Part shown: piece by piece, positions 47,909-56,409 of the stretch | How positions within the stretch are numbered: the first letter of the stretch is position 1 | Layout of the letters: every line of letters begins with the position of its first letter | Source of the DNA: Asanoa siamensis | Lineage (GTDB): Bacteria > Actinomycetota > Actinomycetes > Mycobacteriales > Micromonosporaceae | Reading direction: 5' to 3' | Length of the DNA: 64,000 nt | NCBI RefSeq assembly: GCF_016862555.1 | Contig: NZ_BONE01000019.1 | Coordinates: forward strand, 1-64,000 | Translations under genes and position numbers: made by a program | The notes under the pieces: generated by a model | The model's input: only the letters and a program-made list of their open reading frames with translations | The model's database searches: none | What the model was told of the DNA's origin: nothing

Positions 47909-48835
47909 TCAGAGGGCGATGATCGTCAAGGCGATCGTCACCGCCAGTGGGAGCGTGGCGAAGGCCAGTAGGAGCCAGGGCATGTAGCGGCGTTGGATGG
48001 TGACGAACGCGCCCACCGTCAGCAGCACGCCGATCAGGCCCACGCCGATCAGGGCCGGCTTGTACCAGGCCGGGGCTATGCCGCTGATGATCGCGGCCAG
48101 GCCGCGGATGCCTACGCCCACGCCGGCCAGGGCCAGGGCCGTGCCCCAGGCGCAGATGCCGAGCATGTGGCTGTTCTCGGGGACCGGGCGCGTTTCCGAG
48201 TGCAGGTCGCCCAGGCGGAAGATGCCCGTCTGCGCCGCCGCCGCGTGGCGGGCTTTGTTGAGGCTCAGCCGGGTCGGCAGGCGCTCGACGCTGACCGCGC
48301 CGGCCTCGTGGCCGGCACCAGCCTCGCGGCCGGCACCCGCCGGCCGCGACGGCTCGGCGCCGTCAGCGGGCGCCGCCGTCCCGCCGGCCGGGGGAGCGTC
48401 GACCGGCATCACCGGACTCTCCGACACCGTGCCGGCGGTCGCGACGCCGCTCAGCGCCCCGTCCCCGCGGGTCGCCGGCGCCGTCTCCGGGCCCGCCATC
48501 GTGTCCAGGCCCGTGATCGTCGGCACCGCCGCCGTCGGACCCGCCCACTCCGTGCCGGCCCCCGTCTGGCTCGGCGCCGCGTTCGTTCCGGCCGGCGGCA
48601 CGATCGGCAGGATCTTCACGTCTTCGCCGGGCGCGACCGCCGCGGGCCCGACGTCGGCGAGCACGCCGGTGGCCGCGGGCGCGTCCGCGCGCTTCGCGTG
48701 CCGGGGTGACGACTCCTGAGTGCTGTCTGATTTGTCCGCCGAAGGGATCTCCGCCTGGCTCGACACACGCCACCGCCCCGTGCCTGAAATCGGCCCGCCG
48801 CCGCCCGGCGGGCCCGCCACCGGTTCAACGCCCAA
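47909..48835 (-). CDS. Membrane protein with long disordered N-terminus, unknown function
   Basis: 308 aa if the TTG start at 48835 is right; a GTG five codons later is equally possible. Residues 1-190 are Pro/Ala/Thr/Gly-rich and probably disordered. The C-terminal 100 residues hold three membrane helices (MLGICAWGTALALAGVGVGI; LIGVGLIGVLLTVGAFVTI; MPWLLLAFATLPLAVTIALT) and end IIAL. No family was recognised. It lies on the minus strand, divergent from the metallo-beta-lactamase-fold gene, with 218 bp of upstream DNA. Confidence 0.62.
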   Translation of the reverse strand: MGVEPVAGPPGGGGPISGTGRWRVSSQAEIPSADKSDSTQESSPRHAKRADAPAATGVLADVGPAAVAPGEDVKILPIVPPAGTNAAPSQTGAGTEWAGPTAAVPTITGLDTMAGPETAPATRGDGALSGVATAGTVSESPVMPVDAPPAGGTAAPADGAEPSRPAGAGREAGAGHEAGAVSVERLPTRLSLNKARHAAAAQTGIFRLGDLHSETRPVPENSHMLGICAWGTALALAGVGVGIRGLAAIISGIAPAWYKPALIGVGLIGVLLTVGAFVTIQRRYMPWLLLAFATLPLAVTIALTIIAL

Positions 48836-48976
48836 ATGTGACTAGGCGTAACGGCATGATCTCCAACCGCGATCATCCGGAAATGCGGGAAGGTATCCGA
48901 CGCTGCGGTGTCACCTTCGCGACAAGTTGGATCAGTTCTTTCATCCGCCTGAGGAGCACGGCGTAGGCTGCGCAGC

Positions 48977-49063
48977 GTGACAATCTCGTCGACCACGATC
49001 TTGCGCCTCCGAACGGTCGGCGGGCCTGTCAACCGCGTGCCGGGAACGTCCGGATGCGCCTGA
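48977..49063 (+). CDS. Possible 28-aa leader peptide before the metallo-hydrolase gene
   Basis: GTG 48977 lies seven bases after TAGGCT (48964-48969), the same promoter-to-start layout as mec and rph. The reading frame encodes 28 residues (MTISSTTILRLRTVGG then PVNRVPGTSGCA) and ends at TGA 49061-49063, overlapping the start of the next gene (49054) by ten bases. Translation of this short frame could couple to the hydrolase gene, whose own ribosome site is weak. It may instead simply be an untranslated leader. Confidence 0.3.
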   Translation: MTISSTTILRLRTVGGPVNRVPGTSGCA

Positions 49064-49803
49064 CGATCCTCGGCTGTGCCGGCAGTTTTCCCGGCCCCGA
49101 GTCGGCCTGCTCCGCGTACCTTCTCGAGGCCGACGACTTTCGGCTCCTCGTCGATTTCGGCACCGGCTCACTTTCCGCGCTGCAGCGCTATTCGAGCCTC
49201 CACGGCATCGACGCCATCCTGCTCACCCACCTGCACTGCGACCACATGTCGGACGCCTGCGACTACATCGTGGTCCGGCGGTACGCACCCGAGGGCGCCT
49301 ACCCGCCCATCCCGGTCTACGCGCCCGCCGGTGCCCCGGCCCGGATCGCCGCCGGCTACAACAACGAGGTCGAGGACGCGCTCGACGACGTCTACACCTT
49401 CTACGGCCTGCAGCCGGGCTCGTTCCCGATCGGCCCGTTCCAGGTCGTCGTCGACCGGGTCAACCACCCGGTGGAGACCTACGGGGTGCGCATCGAGCAC
49501 CAGGGCCGCGCGCTGGCCTACTCGTCCGACACGGCGCCGTGCGAGGCGTTGCTGCGCCTGGCGCACGGCGCGGACGTGTTCCTCTGCGAGGCGAGCTACC
49601 TCGACGGCGCCGACAACCCGCCGGACATCCACCTGACCGGCGGCGAGGCGGGCGAGGTCGCCACGAAGGCCGGCGTCGGCCGGCTGCTGCTGACCCACCT
49701 CGTCACCGCGTGGGGGAGCGAGGCGCTGACGTTCGAGGCGGCCTCCGCGACGTACCAGGGTCCGGTCGAGATCGTCCGCCCCGGCGCCCGCTACGAGATC
49801 TGA
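49054..49803 (+). CDS. Metallo-beta-lactamase-fold phosphodiesterase (Rv1339-like)
   Basis: 249 aa. The zinc ligands are HLHCDHMSD (HxHxDH) near residue 60, His in VNHPVETYG near residue 136, Asp in YSSDTAP, and His in THLVTAW near the C-terminus. The fold start LTILGCAGSFPGPESACSAY is typical. By position (after cysM, before rph) it matches M. tuberculosis Rv1339, which has been described as an atypical cyclic-AMP phosphodiesterase. An RNase Z-like or other phosphodiesterase activity is the alternative. Confidence 0.85.
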   Translation: MRLTILGCAGSFPGPESACSAYLLEADDFRLLVDFGTGSLSALQRYSSLHGIDAILLTHLHCDHMSDACDYIVVRRYAPEGAYPPIPVYAPAGAPARIAAGYNNEVEDALDDVYTFYGLQPGSFPIGPFQVVVDRVNHPVETYGVRIEHQGRALAYSSDTAPCEALLRLAHGADVFLCEASYLDGADNPPDIHLTGGEAGEVATKAGVGRLLLTHLVTAWGSEALTFEAASATYQGPVEIVRPGARYEI

Positions 49804-49877
49804 CCCTTCAGGCACTGTTCGCCGGATCGACAACCGGCCTTCGTCCCTAGCACCGGACCGGCGCACACGGTGTGCCC

Positions 49878-51023
49878 ATGCGTATCGCGCTCATCACGGA
49901 GTCCTTCCCGCCGGACGTCAACGGCGTAGCGAACTCCGTCGTCCGCGTCGCCGAGCACCTCGTCGCCCGCGGCCACCAGCCGATGGTGATCGCGCCCGCG
50001 CCGTCCTCGTCGGCCCGCGGGGTGACCGGCCCCCGGTCGTACCCGGTCGTCCGCATCCCGAGCGTCCCCCTGCCCCGCTACCGCGGCTTCCGGTTCGGCA
50101 TGCCCAGCGCCCGGCTCACCGACGCGCTCATCGCGCACGCCCCGGACGTCGTACACCTGGCCAGCCCGTTCTTTCTCGGTGCCCGCGGCGTCGCCCTGGC
50201 CAACCAGCGCAACCTGCCGACCGTCGCGGTCTACCAGACCGACATCGCGGCCTTCCTGCGCAACTACCGGCTGGGCTGGGGCGAGGACATCACCTGGCAC
50301 TGGATCCGGACGATCCACAACGGCGCCGACCGCACGCTGGCGCCGTCCTCGACCTCGGTGACCGACCTGGCCGAGCAGGGCATCCACCGGGTGCACCGGT
50401 GGGGCCGCGGCGTCGACACGGTGCGGTTCCACCCCAGCAAGCGGAGCAAGGCGGTGCGGCGGGCGCTGGCGCGCGACGGCGAGGTGCTGGTCGGGTACGT
50501 GGGCCGGCTGGCCGCCGAGAAGCGCCTCGACCTGCTGGCGCCGCTGACCCGGATGCCCGGCGTGCGCCTGGTGGTGGTCGGTGACGGCCCGGGCCGCAAG
50601 GACGCCGAGAAGGCGCTGCCCGGCGCGGCATTCCTGGGCCAGCGCGGCGGCGACCAACTCGCCCGGATCTACGCGAGCCTCGACGTGTTCGTGCACGCCG
50701 GCCCGCACGAGACGTTCTGCCAGAGCGTGCAGGAGGCGATGGCCAGCGGTGTCGCGGTGGTCGCGCCGGCCGCCGGCGGGCCGGTGGACCTGGTCCGGCC
50801 CGGACTGACCGGCACGCTGGTGCCACCCGGCGACGCGACCGCGATCGCCGACGCGGTGGGCGCGCTCGCCGGAGACGCGGAACTGCGGCAGCGGTACGGC
50901 CTGGCGGCGCGGGACGCGGTCGCGGGGCGCACCTGGGCGGCGATCGGCGACGAGTTGATCGGGCACTACGCGGAGGTGCTCGCCGCGCGGGCGGCCCGGC
51001 CCCGGCTGGCCGTCGCCGCATGA
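49878..51023 (+). CDS. GT4-family glycosyltransferase, MgtA/PimB-like
   Basis: 381 aa GT-B fold. The N-terminal acceptor domain starts IALITESFPPDVNGVANSVV. The donor domain carries GYVGRLAAEKRLDLL, then the nucleotide-sugar site HAGPHETFCQSVQEAMASG (the EX7E motif starts at the Glu in HETFCQSVQE). It resembles GDP-mannose-dependent mannosyltransferases of actinobacterial envelope lipids (MgtA/PimB). ATG 49878 was chosen; GTG 49872 is possible. The next gene, another GT4 enzyme, overlaps by ATGA, so the two are a pair and may add successive sugars. Confidence 0.82.
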   Translation: MRIALITESFPPDVNGVANSVVRVAEHLVARGHQPMVIAPAPSSSARGVTGPRSYPVVRIPSVPLPRYRGFRFGMPSARLTDALIAHAPDVVHLASPFFLGARGVALANQRNLPTVAVYQTDIAAFLRNYRLGWGEDITWHWIRTIHNGADRTLAPSSTSVTDLAEQGIHRVHRWGRGVDTVRFHPSKRSKAVRRALARDGEVLVGYVGRLAAEKRLDLLAPLTRMPGVRLVVVGDGPGRKDAEKALPGAAFLGQRGGDQLARIYASLDVFVHAGPHETFCQSVQEAMASGVAVVAPAAGGPVDLVRPGLTGTLVPPGDATAIADAVGALAGDAELRQRYGLAARDAVAGRTWAAIGDELIGHYAEVLAARAARPRLAVAA

Positions 51024-52180
51024 GCTCGCTAGCGGCCGGGCTGCGCATCGTGCGGCTCGCCAACTTCATCATGCCCCGGTCCGGCGGGCTCCGGACGGCC
51101 CTGCGCAGCCTCGGCGCCGGCTACCTCGCCCACGGGCACCAGCCGATCCTGGTGATGCCGGGGGAGCGCTACGCCGACGAGGAGACCGACCAGGGCCGGG
51201 TGATCACCCTGCCCGGCCCGATGGTGCCGTTGACCGGCGGCTACCGGGTGCTGGTCGGCCGGCGGCCGCTGGCCCGGCTGCTGGACAGCCTGGCGCCCGA
51301 CCGGCTCGAGGTCTCCGACCGCAGCACGCTGCGCTGGACGGGGCGGTGGGCCCGGGACGCCGGTGTGCGCAGCGTGATGGTCTCCCACGAGAGCCTGGCG
51401 GGGCTGCTGCGGATCTCCGGGCTGCCGGGCGCGGCCGGGCGGCGGGCGGCGGACGCGCTCAACGCGCGCAGTGCCGACGCGTACGACACGATCGTCTGCA
51501 CCACCGGCTGGGCCGCCGAGGAGTTCGTCCGCATCGGGGTGCCGGTCCGGCGCGCCCCGCTCGGCGTCGACCTGGACACCTTCCACCCGCGGCGGCACGA
51601 CGAGGCGGTCCGGGCGCGCTACGCCGGCCCCGCCGAGGTGCTGCTGGTGACCTGCACCCGGCTCTCGCCGGAGAAGAAGCCGGAACTGGCCGTCGACGCG
51701 CTGGCGGCACTGCTCCGCGCGGGCGTGCCGGCCCGGCTCGTGGTGCTGGGCGACGGCCCGCGGCGGCCGGCGCTGGAGGAGCGGGCGGCCCGGCTGCCGG
51801 TCACCTTCGCCGGTTTCCTGCCGGACCAGACCGCGGTCGCGGCCCTGCTGGCCGGCGCCGACGTGGTGATCGCGCCGGGTCCGGTGGAGACCTTCGGGCT
51901 CGCGGCGCTGGAGGCGCTGGCCTGCGGCACGCCGGTCGTGGTCAACGCGGCGAGTGCGCTGCCCGAGGTGATCGGCCCGGCCGGCGCGGCCGCACCGGGC
52001 AACGGCCCGGAAATGGCCGCCGCGATCACCGGCCTGCTCGACCAGGACGAGAGTTTCCGGAGGTCACGGGCCCGCGCCCGGGCGGAGGAGTTCAGCTGGC
52101 CGGCGGCGACCGCCGGTTTCCTCGCCGCCCACCGGGCCGCGGTGGCGGGGCGCGCGCGGGCCGACGTGGAGGCCGCCTAG
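51020..52180 (+). CDS. GT4-family glycosyltransferase
   Basis: 386 aa GT-B fold, related to but distinct from its neighbour. Key regions are the acceptor domain opening ([20 protein letters not shown]), the hinge ([16 protein letters not shown]), the donor site start ([20 protein letters not shown]), and the EX7E motif in [20 protein letters not shown]. It is translationally coupled to the upstream glycosyltransferase (ATGA). The stop codon TAG is also the first part of the TAGGCT promoter of rph. The two enzymes sit where mycobacteria have only the MBL-rph junction. Confidence 0.82.
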   Translation: MSSLAAGLRIVRLANFIMPRSGGLRTALRSLGAGYLAHGHQPILVMPGERYADEETDQGRVITLPGPMVPLTGGYRVLVGRRPLARLLDSLAPDRLEVSDRSTLRWTGRWARDAGVRSVMVSHESLAGLLRISGLPGAAGRRAADALNARSADAYDTIVCTTGWAAEEFVRIGVPVRRAPLGVDLDTFHPRRHDEAVRARYAGPAEVLLVTCTRLSPEKKPELAVDALAALLRAGVPARLVVLGDGPRRPALEERAARLPVTFAGFLPDQTAVAALLAGADVVIAPGPVETFGLAALEALACGTPVVVNAASALPEVIGPAGAAAPGNGPEMAAAITGLLDQDESFRRSRARARAEEFSWPAATAGFLAAHRAAVAGRARADVEAA

Positions 52181-52190
52181 GCTGGCCCCC
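52178..52190 (+). promoter_or_regulatory. Leaderless promoter of rph overlapping the upstream stop codon
   Basis: TAGGCT (52178-52183) followed by seven bases and ATG 52191. The TAG is at once the stop codon of the glycosyltransferase and the start of the -10 box. No ribosome site precedes rph, so transcription probably begins on the A of ATG. Confidence 0.6.
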
Positions 52191-52919
52191 ATGGCTCGAC
52201 CAGACGGGCGGCGACCCGACCAGCTGCGACCGGTGACGATCACTCGACAGTGGAGCATGCACCCCGAGGGCTCGGTGCTGGTCGAGTTCGGCGACACCCG
52301 GGTGTTGTGCACGGCGAGCGTGACCGAGGGGGTGCCGCGCTGGCGCAAGGGCAGCGGCCTCGGCTGGGTCACCGCCGAATACGCGATGCTGCCCCGGGCG
52401 ACCACGACCCGCTCCGACCGGGAGAGTGTCAAGGGCCGGGTCGGCGGGCGTACGCAGGAGATCTCGCGCTTGATCGGCCGTAGCCTGCGGGCCTGCGTCG
52501 ACCTGAAGTCACTCGGCGAGAACTCGATCGTCCTCGACTGCGACGTGCTGCAGGCCGACGGCGGCACGCGGACGGCCGCGATCACGGGAGCGTACGTCGC
52601 GCTGCACGACGCGGTGACCTGGATCGCCGGCCGCAAGCTGCTGGCCGGCAAGATCGAGGAGGCGCTGCCACGCTCGGTCTCGGCCGTCAGCGTCGGCGTC
52701 ATCGACGGCGAGCCCCGGCTGGACCTGATGTACCTCGAGGACGGCGCCGCCGACGTCGACATGAACGTGGTCTGCACCGACACGGGCGACTTCGTCGAGG
52801 TGCAGGGCACGGGCGAGGCGGCGGTGTTCAACCGCTCCGAGCTGGACGCGCTGCTCGACCTCGCGGTGGCGGGCTGCGCCGCGCTCACCGACGCCCAGCG
52901 CAAGGCGCTCGCGGCATGA
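52191..52919 (+). CDS. rph: Ribonuclease PH
   Basis: 242 aa phosphorolytic 3'-5' exoribonuclease that trims tRNA 3' ends. The family opening [15 protein letters not shown] is followed by [20 protein letters not shown], the RNA/phosphate-binding arginine region [20 protein letters not shown] as [20 protein letters not shown], and [19 protein letters not shown]. Length is normal. rdgB overlaps its stop by four bases, the usual actinobacterial pair. Confidence 0.96.
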   Translation: MARPDGRRPDQLRPVTITRQWSMHPEGSVLVEFGDTRVLCTASVTEGVPRWRKGSGLGWVTAEYAMLPRATTTRSDRESVKGRVGGRTQEISRLIGRSLRACVDLKSLGENSIVLDCDVLQADGGTRTAAITGAYVALHDAVTWIAGRKLLAGKIEEALPRSVSAVSVGVIDGEPRLDLMYLEDGAADVDMNVVCTDTGDFVEVQGTGEAAVFNRSELDALLDLAVAGCAALTDAQRKALAA

Positions 52920-53530
52920 GCAAAAAAATGCTGCTGGCGACGAACAATGCCAAGAAGCTGGTCGAGCTGCAGCGCATCCTGGACAAGGCGCTCGGCGGCG
53001 GCGCGATCGAGATCGTGAGCCTGAAGGACGTGGAGCCCTACCCGGAGCCGGCGGAGACGGGGCTGACGTTCGCGGAGAACGCGCTGCTCAAGGCGCGCGA
53101 GGGGGCGAGCCGCACCGGCCTGCCGACCATCGCCGACGACTCCGGCATCGCGGTCGAGGCGCTCAACGGCATGCCGGGCGTCCTGAGCGCGCGCTGGGCC
53201 GGCAAGCACGGCGACGACACGGCCAACAACGAGTTGGTGCTGTCGCAGATCAGCGACTTCGCCGACGAGCATCGCGGCGCGGCGTTCGTCTGTGCGGTCG
53301 CGCTGGTCACGCCGGGCGGCCGGGAGCACCTGGTCGAGGGCCGCCAGCAGGGCTCGCTGCTGCGGGCGCCACGCGGCGCGGGCGGCTTCGGCTACGACCC
53401 GCTCTTCCTCGGCGAGGGCCAGGAGCGCACCAACGCGGAGCTGACGCCCGAGGAGAAGGACGCGATCAGCCACCGCGGCAAGGCGTTGCGCGCCCTCGCC
53501 AAAGTCATCGCCAAGGAGAACCTCCGCTAG
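52916..53530 (+). CDS. rdgB: RdgB/HAM1 non-canonical purine NTP pyrophosphatase
   Basis: 204 aa. Signatures are [17 protein letters not shown] at the N-terminus, [18 protein letters not shown] with the catalytic Glu and Lys, [17 protein letters not shown], and GGFGYDPLF. It hydrolyses XTP, dITP and ITP to monophosphates, keeping deaminated purines out of DNA and RNA. The start overlaps rph by ATGA and is followed at once by seven consecutive A residues (52920s), unusual in this GC-rich sequence. Confidence 0.96.
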   Translation: MSKKMLLATNNAKKLVELQRILDKALGGGAIEIVSLKDVEPYPEPAETGLTFAENALLKAREGASRTGLPTIADDSGIAVEALNGMPGVLSARWAGKHGDDTANNELVLSQISDFADEHRGAAFVCAVALVTPGGREHLVEGRQQGSLLRAPRGAGGFGYDPLFLGEGQERTNAELTPEEKDAISHRGKALRALAKVIAKENLR

Positions 53531-53567
53531 ATCAACGGCTTGCCTGCTCGGGCTCGCGGCGGTCCGG

Positions 53568-53710
53568 ACCGTCGCTCCCGCCAGACACCGCTTCGCTGCC
53601 AGGCTCGCCGTTGGTCACCCTGACCCCACCAGCCCCACCCGCACTGAGCGCGCCCGACCGCGGACCCGGCAGCGCAGCGAAGCGGAGCGGTGTCTGGCGG
53701 GAGCGACGGT
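53568..53710. repeat. Dispersed repeat copies B and C, inverted with respect to each other
   Basis: Copy B (53568-53605, plus) and copy C (53668-53710, minus) share ACCGTCGCTCCCGCCAGACA then CCGCT, with a 62-bp spacer, so transcripts could fold into a long hairpin. Both match copy A at 47659-47705. They fill the gap between rdgB and the AraC-type gene, which has no other content I can support. Confidence 0.7.
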
Positions 53711-53765
53711 CAGCGCCGTCGTGGACCCGAGCCAAAGGCATCGATTATCTCGGTAAGTTGGGTCA

Positions 53766-54935
53766 ATGGATGCTCTGGCCGGGCTGTTGGACGGGCCGCG
53801 GGCGCGACAGGCGTTCCTGTTGCGGTGCGTGCTCGATCCGCCGTGGTCGCTGCGGATCCGCGACGAGGCGCCCTTGTCCATCGTGTCCGTGGTGCGCGGC
53901 GACGCCTGGGTGACCTTCGACGGCGCCGACCCCGTGCGGCTCGAGCCCGGTGACGTCGCCGTCATGCGCGGGCCTGACCACTACACCGTCGCCGACGACC
54001 CCGGCACCGTGCCGCAGATCGTGATCCATCCCGGGCAGCGGTGCACCACGCTCGACGGCCGCGAGTTGCACGACGAGATGGATCTCGGCGTGCGCACCTG
54101 GGGCACCAGCGCCGACGGCGCGTCCGTGCTGCTCACGGGCACCTACCAGGTCAACGGCGAGATCAGCGAGCGGCTGCTGCGGGCCCTGCCGACGCTGGTC
54201 GTCGTGCGCCGGGGCGACTGGGACAGTCCGCTCGTCGGGCTGCTCGGTGACGAGATCACCCGCGACGAGCAGGGGCAGTCCGCCGTGCTCGACCGGCTGC
54301 TCGACCTGCTCCTCATCGCCGTGCTGCGGGTCTGGTTCGACCGGCCCGAGGCCGCGGCGCCCGCCTGGTACCAGGCCCAGAGCGACCCCGTCGTCGGGCG
54401 GGCCCTGCGCATGCTGCACAACAACCCGGCCCATCCGTGGACCGTGGCGTCGCTCGCGGCGCGCAGCGGGCTCTCCCGGGCGGCGCTCGCGCGGCGCTTC
54501 ACCGACCTGGTCGGCGAGCCACCGATGTCCTACCTGACCGGCTGGCGCCTCGCGCTCGCCGCCGACCTGCTGCGGGAGCCCGACGCGACGGTGGCCGCCG
54601 TGGCGCGACAGGTCGGCTACGGCAGCGCGTTCGCGCTCAGCACGGCCTTCAAGCGCGTCCACGGGGTCAGCCCGCAGGAGCACCGCAAGAGGTCAGCGGG
54701 CCAGGAAGTGGTAGCCGATCCAGGCCCACCAGCCGAGCACCAGGACCCGGCCGAGGGGCGTACGCATGGCGGCGGTCAGCGCGGTCGCCAGCGGCTGCGG
54801 GCCCCGGCCGCGACGGCGGCTGACGAGGTCCACGACCAGCATCGCGGCGAAGATGGCGACGAAGCCCGTGATGAGGATGTAGCGAGGACTCACCGGGTCG
54901 CCACCCAGGCTCCGGTGCTCAGCCAGATCACGTAG
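53766..54935 (+). CDS. AraC-family regulator with cupin-like N-terminus and unusual C-terminal extension
   Basis: 389 aa. Residues about 1-180 form an AraC-binding/cupin domain (VLDPPWSLRIRDEAPLSIVS, VRLEPGDVAVMRG). The AraC DNA-binding domain spans about 205-310 (WTVASLAARSGLSRAALARR; VAAVARQVGYGSAFALSTAF; VSPQEHRKR). Relatives normally end near here. This frame runs 75 residues further (RSAGQEVVADPGPPAE onward), low-complexity and antisense to the real minus-strand gene at 54693-54893, so the tail is probably the result of a lost stop codon. TAAGTT six bases before ATG 53766 suggests a leaderless start. Confidence 0.82.
   Translation: MDALAGLLDGPRARQAFLLRCVLDPPWSLRIRDEAPLSIVSVVRGDAWVTFDGADPVRLEPGDVAVMRGPDHYTVADDPGTVPQIVIHPGQRCTTLDGRELHDEMDLGVRTWGTSADGASVLLTGTYQVNGEISERLLRALPTLVVVRRGDWDSPLVGLLGDEITRDEQGQSAVLDRLLDLLLIAVLRVWFDRPEAAAPAWYQAQSDPVVGRALRMLHNNPAHPWTVASLAARSGLSRAALARRFTDLVGEPPMSYLTGWRLALAADLLREPDATVAAVARQVGYGSAFALSTAFKRVHGVSPQEHRKRSAGQEVVADPGPPAEHQDPAEGRTHGGGQRGRQRLRAPAATAADEVHDQHRGEDGDEARDEDVARTHRVATQAPVLSQIT
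54693..54893 (-). CDS. DUF6186-like small membrane protein
   Basis: 66 aa. It has an N-terminal helix (YILITGFVAIFAAMLVVDLV), a basic loop (SRRRGRG) and a C-terminal hydrophobic segment ending LVLGWWAWIGYHFLAR. This WWxWxGxHFxxR ending is what I remember of DUF6186 proteins in Micromonosporaceae. GTG 54893 overlaps the stop of the upstream membrane protein gene by GTGA. The whole gene is covered by the C-terminal extension of the plus-strand AraC gene. Confidence 0.7.
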   Translation of the reverse strand: MSPRYILITGFVAIFAAMLVVDLVSRRRGRGPQPLATALTAAMRTPLGRVLVLGWWAWIGYHFLAR

Positions 54936-55297
54936 CCGACCACCCGGGCCGGATAGTTCTCCAGCACCGGGTCGAACGCGAGGCTCAGCGTCGGGTGGGC
55001 CTGGTCGTTGCCCCACCCGAAGGCGACCAGCTCCCAGACGCAGAACAGGCCGAGCAGGGTGAACCAGATCGCGACCGTGGATCTGGTGGTGTGCACGGTC
55101 CGGTTCGGGACGCGCCGGGTGCCCCAGACGATCAGGGCCAGCCCGGGCACGAGCACGGTGAACGACGCCGGCAGGGTCAGCGGGCGGGCGATCGCGGCCA
55201 CCAGCGCGTAACCCACGATCATGACGACCACGGCGGCGTACCTGTTCAGGAGGAGGGGACGGCTGGCGGTCTCCTCATGTCGCTGCGACTCCACCAT
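54890..55297 (-). CDS. Small membrane protein co-transcribed with the DUF6186-like gene
   Basis: 135 aa with four hydrophobic segments (YAAVVVMIVGYALVAAIA; LTLPASFTVLVPGLALIVWG; STVAIWFTLLGLFCVWELVA; ARVVGYVIWLSTGAWVAT). No family was recognised. ATG 55297 (MVESQRHEE) is used; a longer reading adds 21 hydrophilic residues. It is followed by the 66-aa membrane gene with a 4-bp overlap, so the two proteins may work together in the membrane. Confidence 0.72.
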   Translation of the reverse strand: MVESQRHEETASRPLLLNRYAAVVVMIVGYALVAAIARPLTLPASFTVLVPGLALIVWGTRRVPNRTVHTTRSTVAIWFTLLGLFCVWELVAFGWGNDQAHPTLSLAFDPVLENYPARVVGYVIWLSTGAWVATR

Positions 55298-55411
55298 CAG
55301 CTCAGTTTGCCGAAGATCACCCTTGCCGGGATGCTCATTCGCGCGTGAGTTGCGGCTCAAGGCCCCATCGGTCGCGACTGATGATGCGGAACCAGCCAGT
55401 GCGACCCGTGA

Positions 55412-56323
55412 TCAGCCTGCGGCGGCCTTGATCGCGGCCGCCGCGGCGGCGGGCTGGTCGTGGTGGACGTAGTGACCGGCGTCGTCGACCACCACGTGCT
55501 GTCCGCGCGGGTAGGCGGCCGCGGTCTGGTCGGCGAGTTGCGCGGCGCGCACTTGCAGCGCGGGCAACTTGCCGCGGGTGGCGGTCAGGATGGTCAGGGG
55601 CACGTCCGGCGTCTTCGCCGCGGCGCGGGCCCGCCGCGCGACGGCGACCCGGGTGGCGAGCCGGTTCTCCGTGCGGATGCCGGCGACCTGACGGAGCTCC
55701 GCGTACGAGGCGCGATAGGCGTCGAGCACCAGCGCCTGGACCTCGGGATCGTCGCTGCAGACCTCCGCGGTGCCGCGGCCGAAGGCGGTGAGCCGCTTGT
55801 CGAACCGGCCGACGGCCTTGAGCAGCACGATCCAGTTGAGCATCAGGTCGGACCCGAGCCGCAGCCGGACGGGGACCTCGGCCATCACCTCCTCGTGGGT
55901 CGGGTCGACCAGCACCAGGCCGGCGACCTTGGCGGGCTTGGCGGCGGCGGCGAGCTGGACGAGCAGGCCGCCCCAGCTGTGCCCGACCAGCAGCGCGGGG
56001 CCGTGCCGGTCGAGCATGGCGATCAGATCCTCCACCTGGGACGCCAGCGTGGTCCGGGGTGCCGGGTCGCTGAACCCGAGGCCGGCGCGGTCGTAGGCGA
56101 CGAGGTGGAAGTCGGCGGCGAGCGCGGGCAGCACGGGACCCCAGTCGAGGACGGTGTCGCCGGCGCCGGCCGCGAGCAGGATGGTCGGGCCGTCGCTGGA
56201 CGTCTCGACCCAGCGCAGGCGGCGGCCGCCGGGCCGGGGCAGCTCGCCGACCTCGAAGCCGGCGCCGGGCGCCAGCGCCGAGAGAGCCGTCATCACCAGG
56301 TCGCGCTGCCGCCCGTTCGCCAT
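55412..56323 (-). CDS. Alpha/beta hydrolase, divergent from an ArsR regulator
   Basis: 303 aa. The nucleophile elbow is LLVGHSWGGLLVQLAAAA (Ser near residue 115), the acid is probably Asp in LVLVDPTHEEV or a later position, and the His is in VVVDDAGHYVHHDQP near residue 283. Typical family openings are present (DTVLDWGPVLPALAADFHLV, YDRAGLGFSDP). The substrate is unknown. ATG 56323 follows a strong AGGAGG site. A large dyad between this gene and the ArsR gene suggests that the regulator controls both. Confidence 0.82.
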   Translation of the reverse strand: MANGRQRDLVMTALSALAPGAGFEVGELPRPGGRRLRWVETSSDGPTILLAAGAGDTVLDWGPVLPALAADFHLVAYDRAGLGFSDPAPRTTLASQVEDLIAMLDRHGPALLVGHSWGGLLVQLAAAAKPAKVAGLVLVDPTHEEVMAEVPVRLRLGSDLMLNWIVLLKAVGRFDKRLTAFGRGTAEVCSDDPEVQALVLDAYRASYAELRQVAGIRTENRLATRVAVARRARAAAKTPDVPLTILTATRGKLPALQVRAAQLADQTAAAYPRGQHVVVDDAGHYVHHDQPAAAAAAIKAAAG

Positions 56324-56339
56324 CCGTCTGCCTCCTGAA

Positions 56340-56373
56340 TTCGAGAGAATTCTTTCGAAACGATATTCTCGAA
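56340..56373. promoter_or_regulatory. 34-bp concentric dyad, probable ArsR operator
   Basis: Outer arms TTCGAGA (56340-56346) and TCTCGAA (56367-56373) are centred on the same point as the inner palindrome TTTCGAAA (56353-56360). The two 17-base halves match at 13 positions. It is AT-rich in a GC-rich setting and lies between the divergent hydrolase and ArsR starts, overlapping where both promoters should be. Confidence 0.65.
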
Positions 56374-56409
56374 AGGTTGGACCCGAAACAAGAGAGGATT
56401 TCGCACGCA

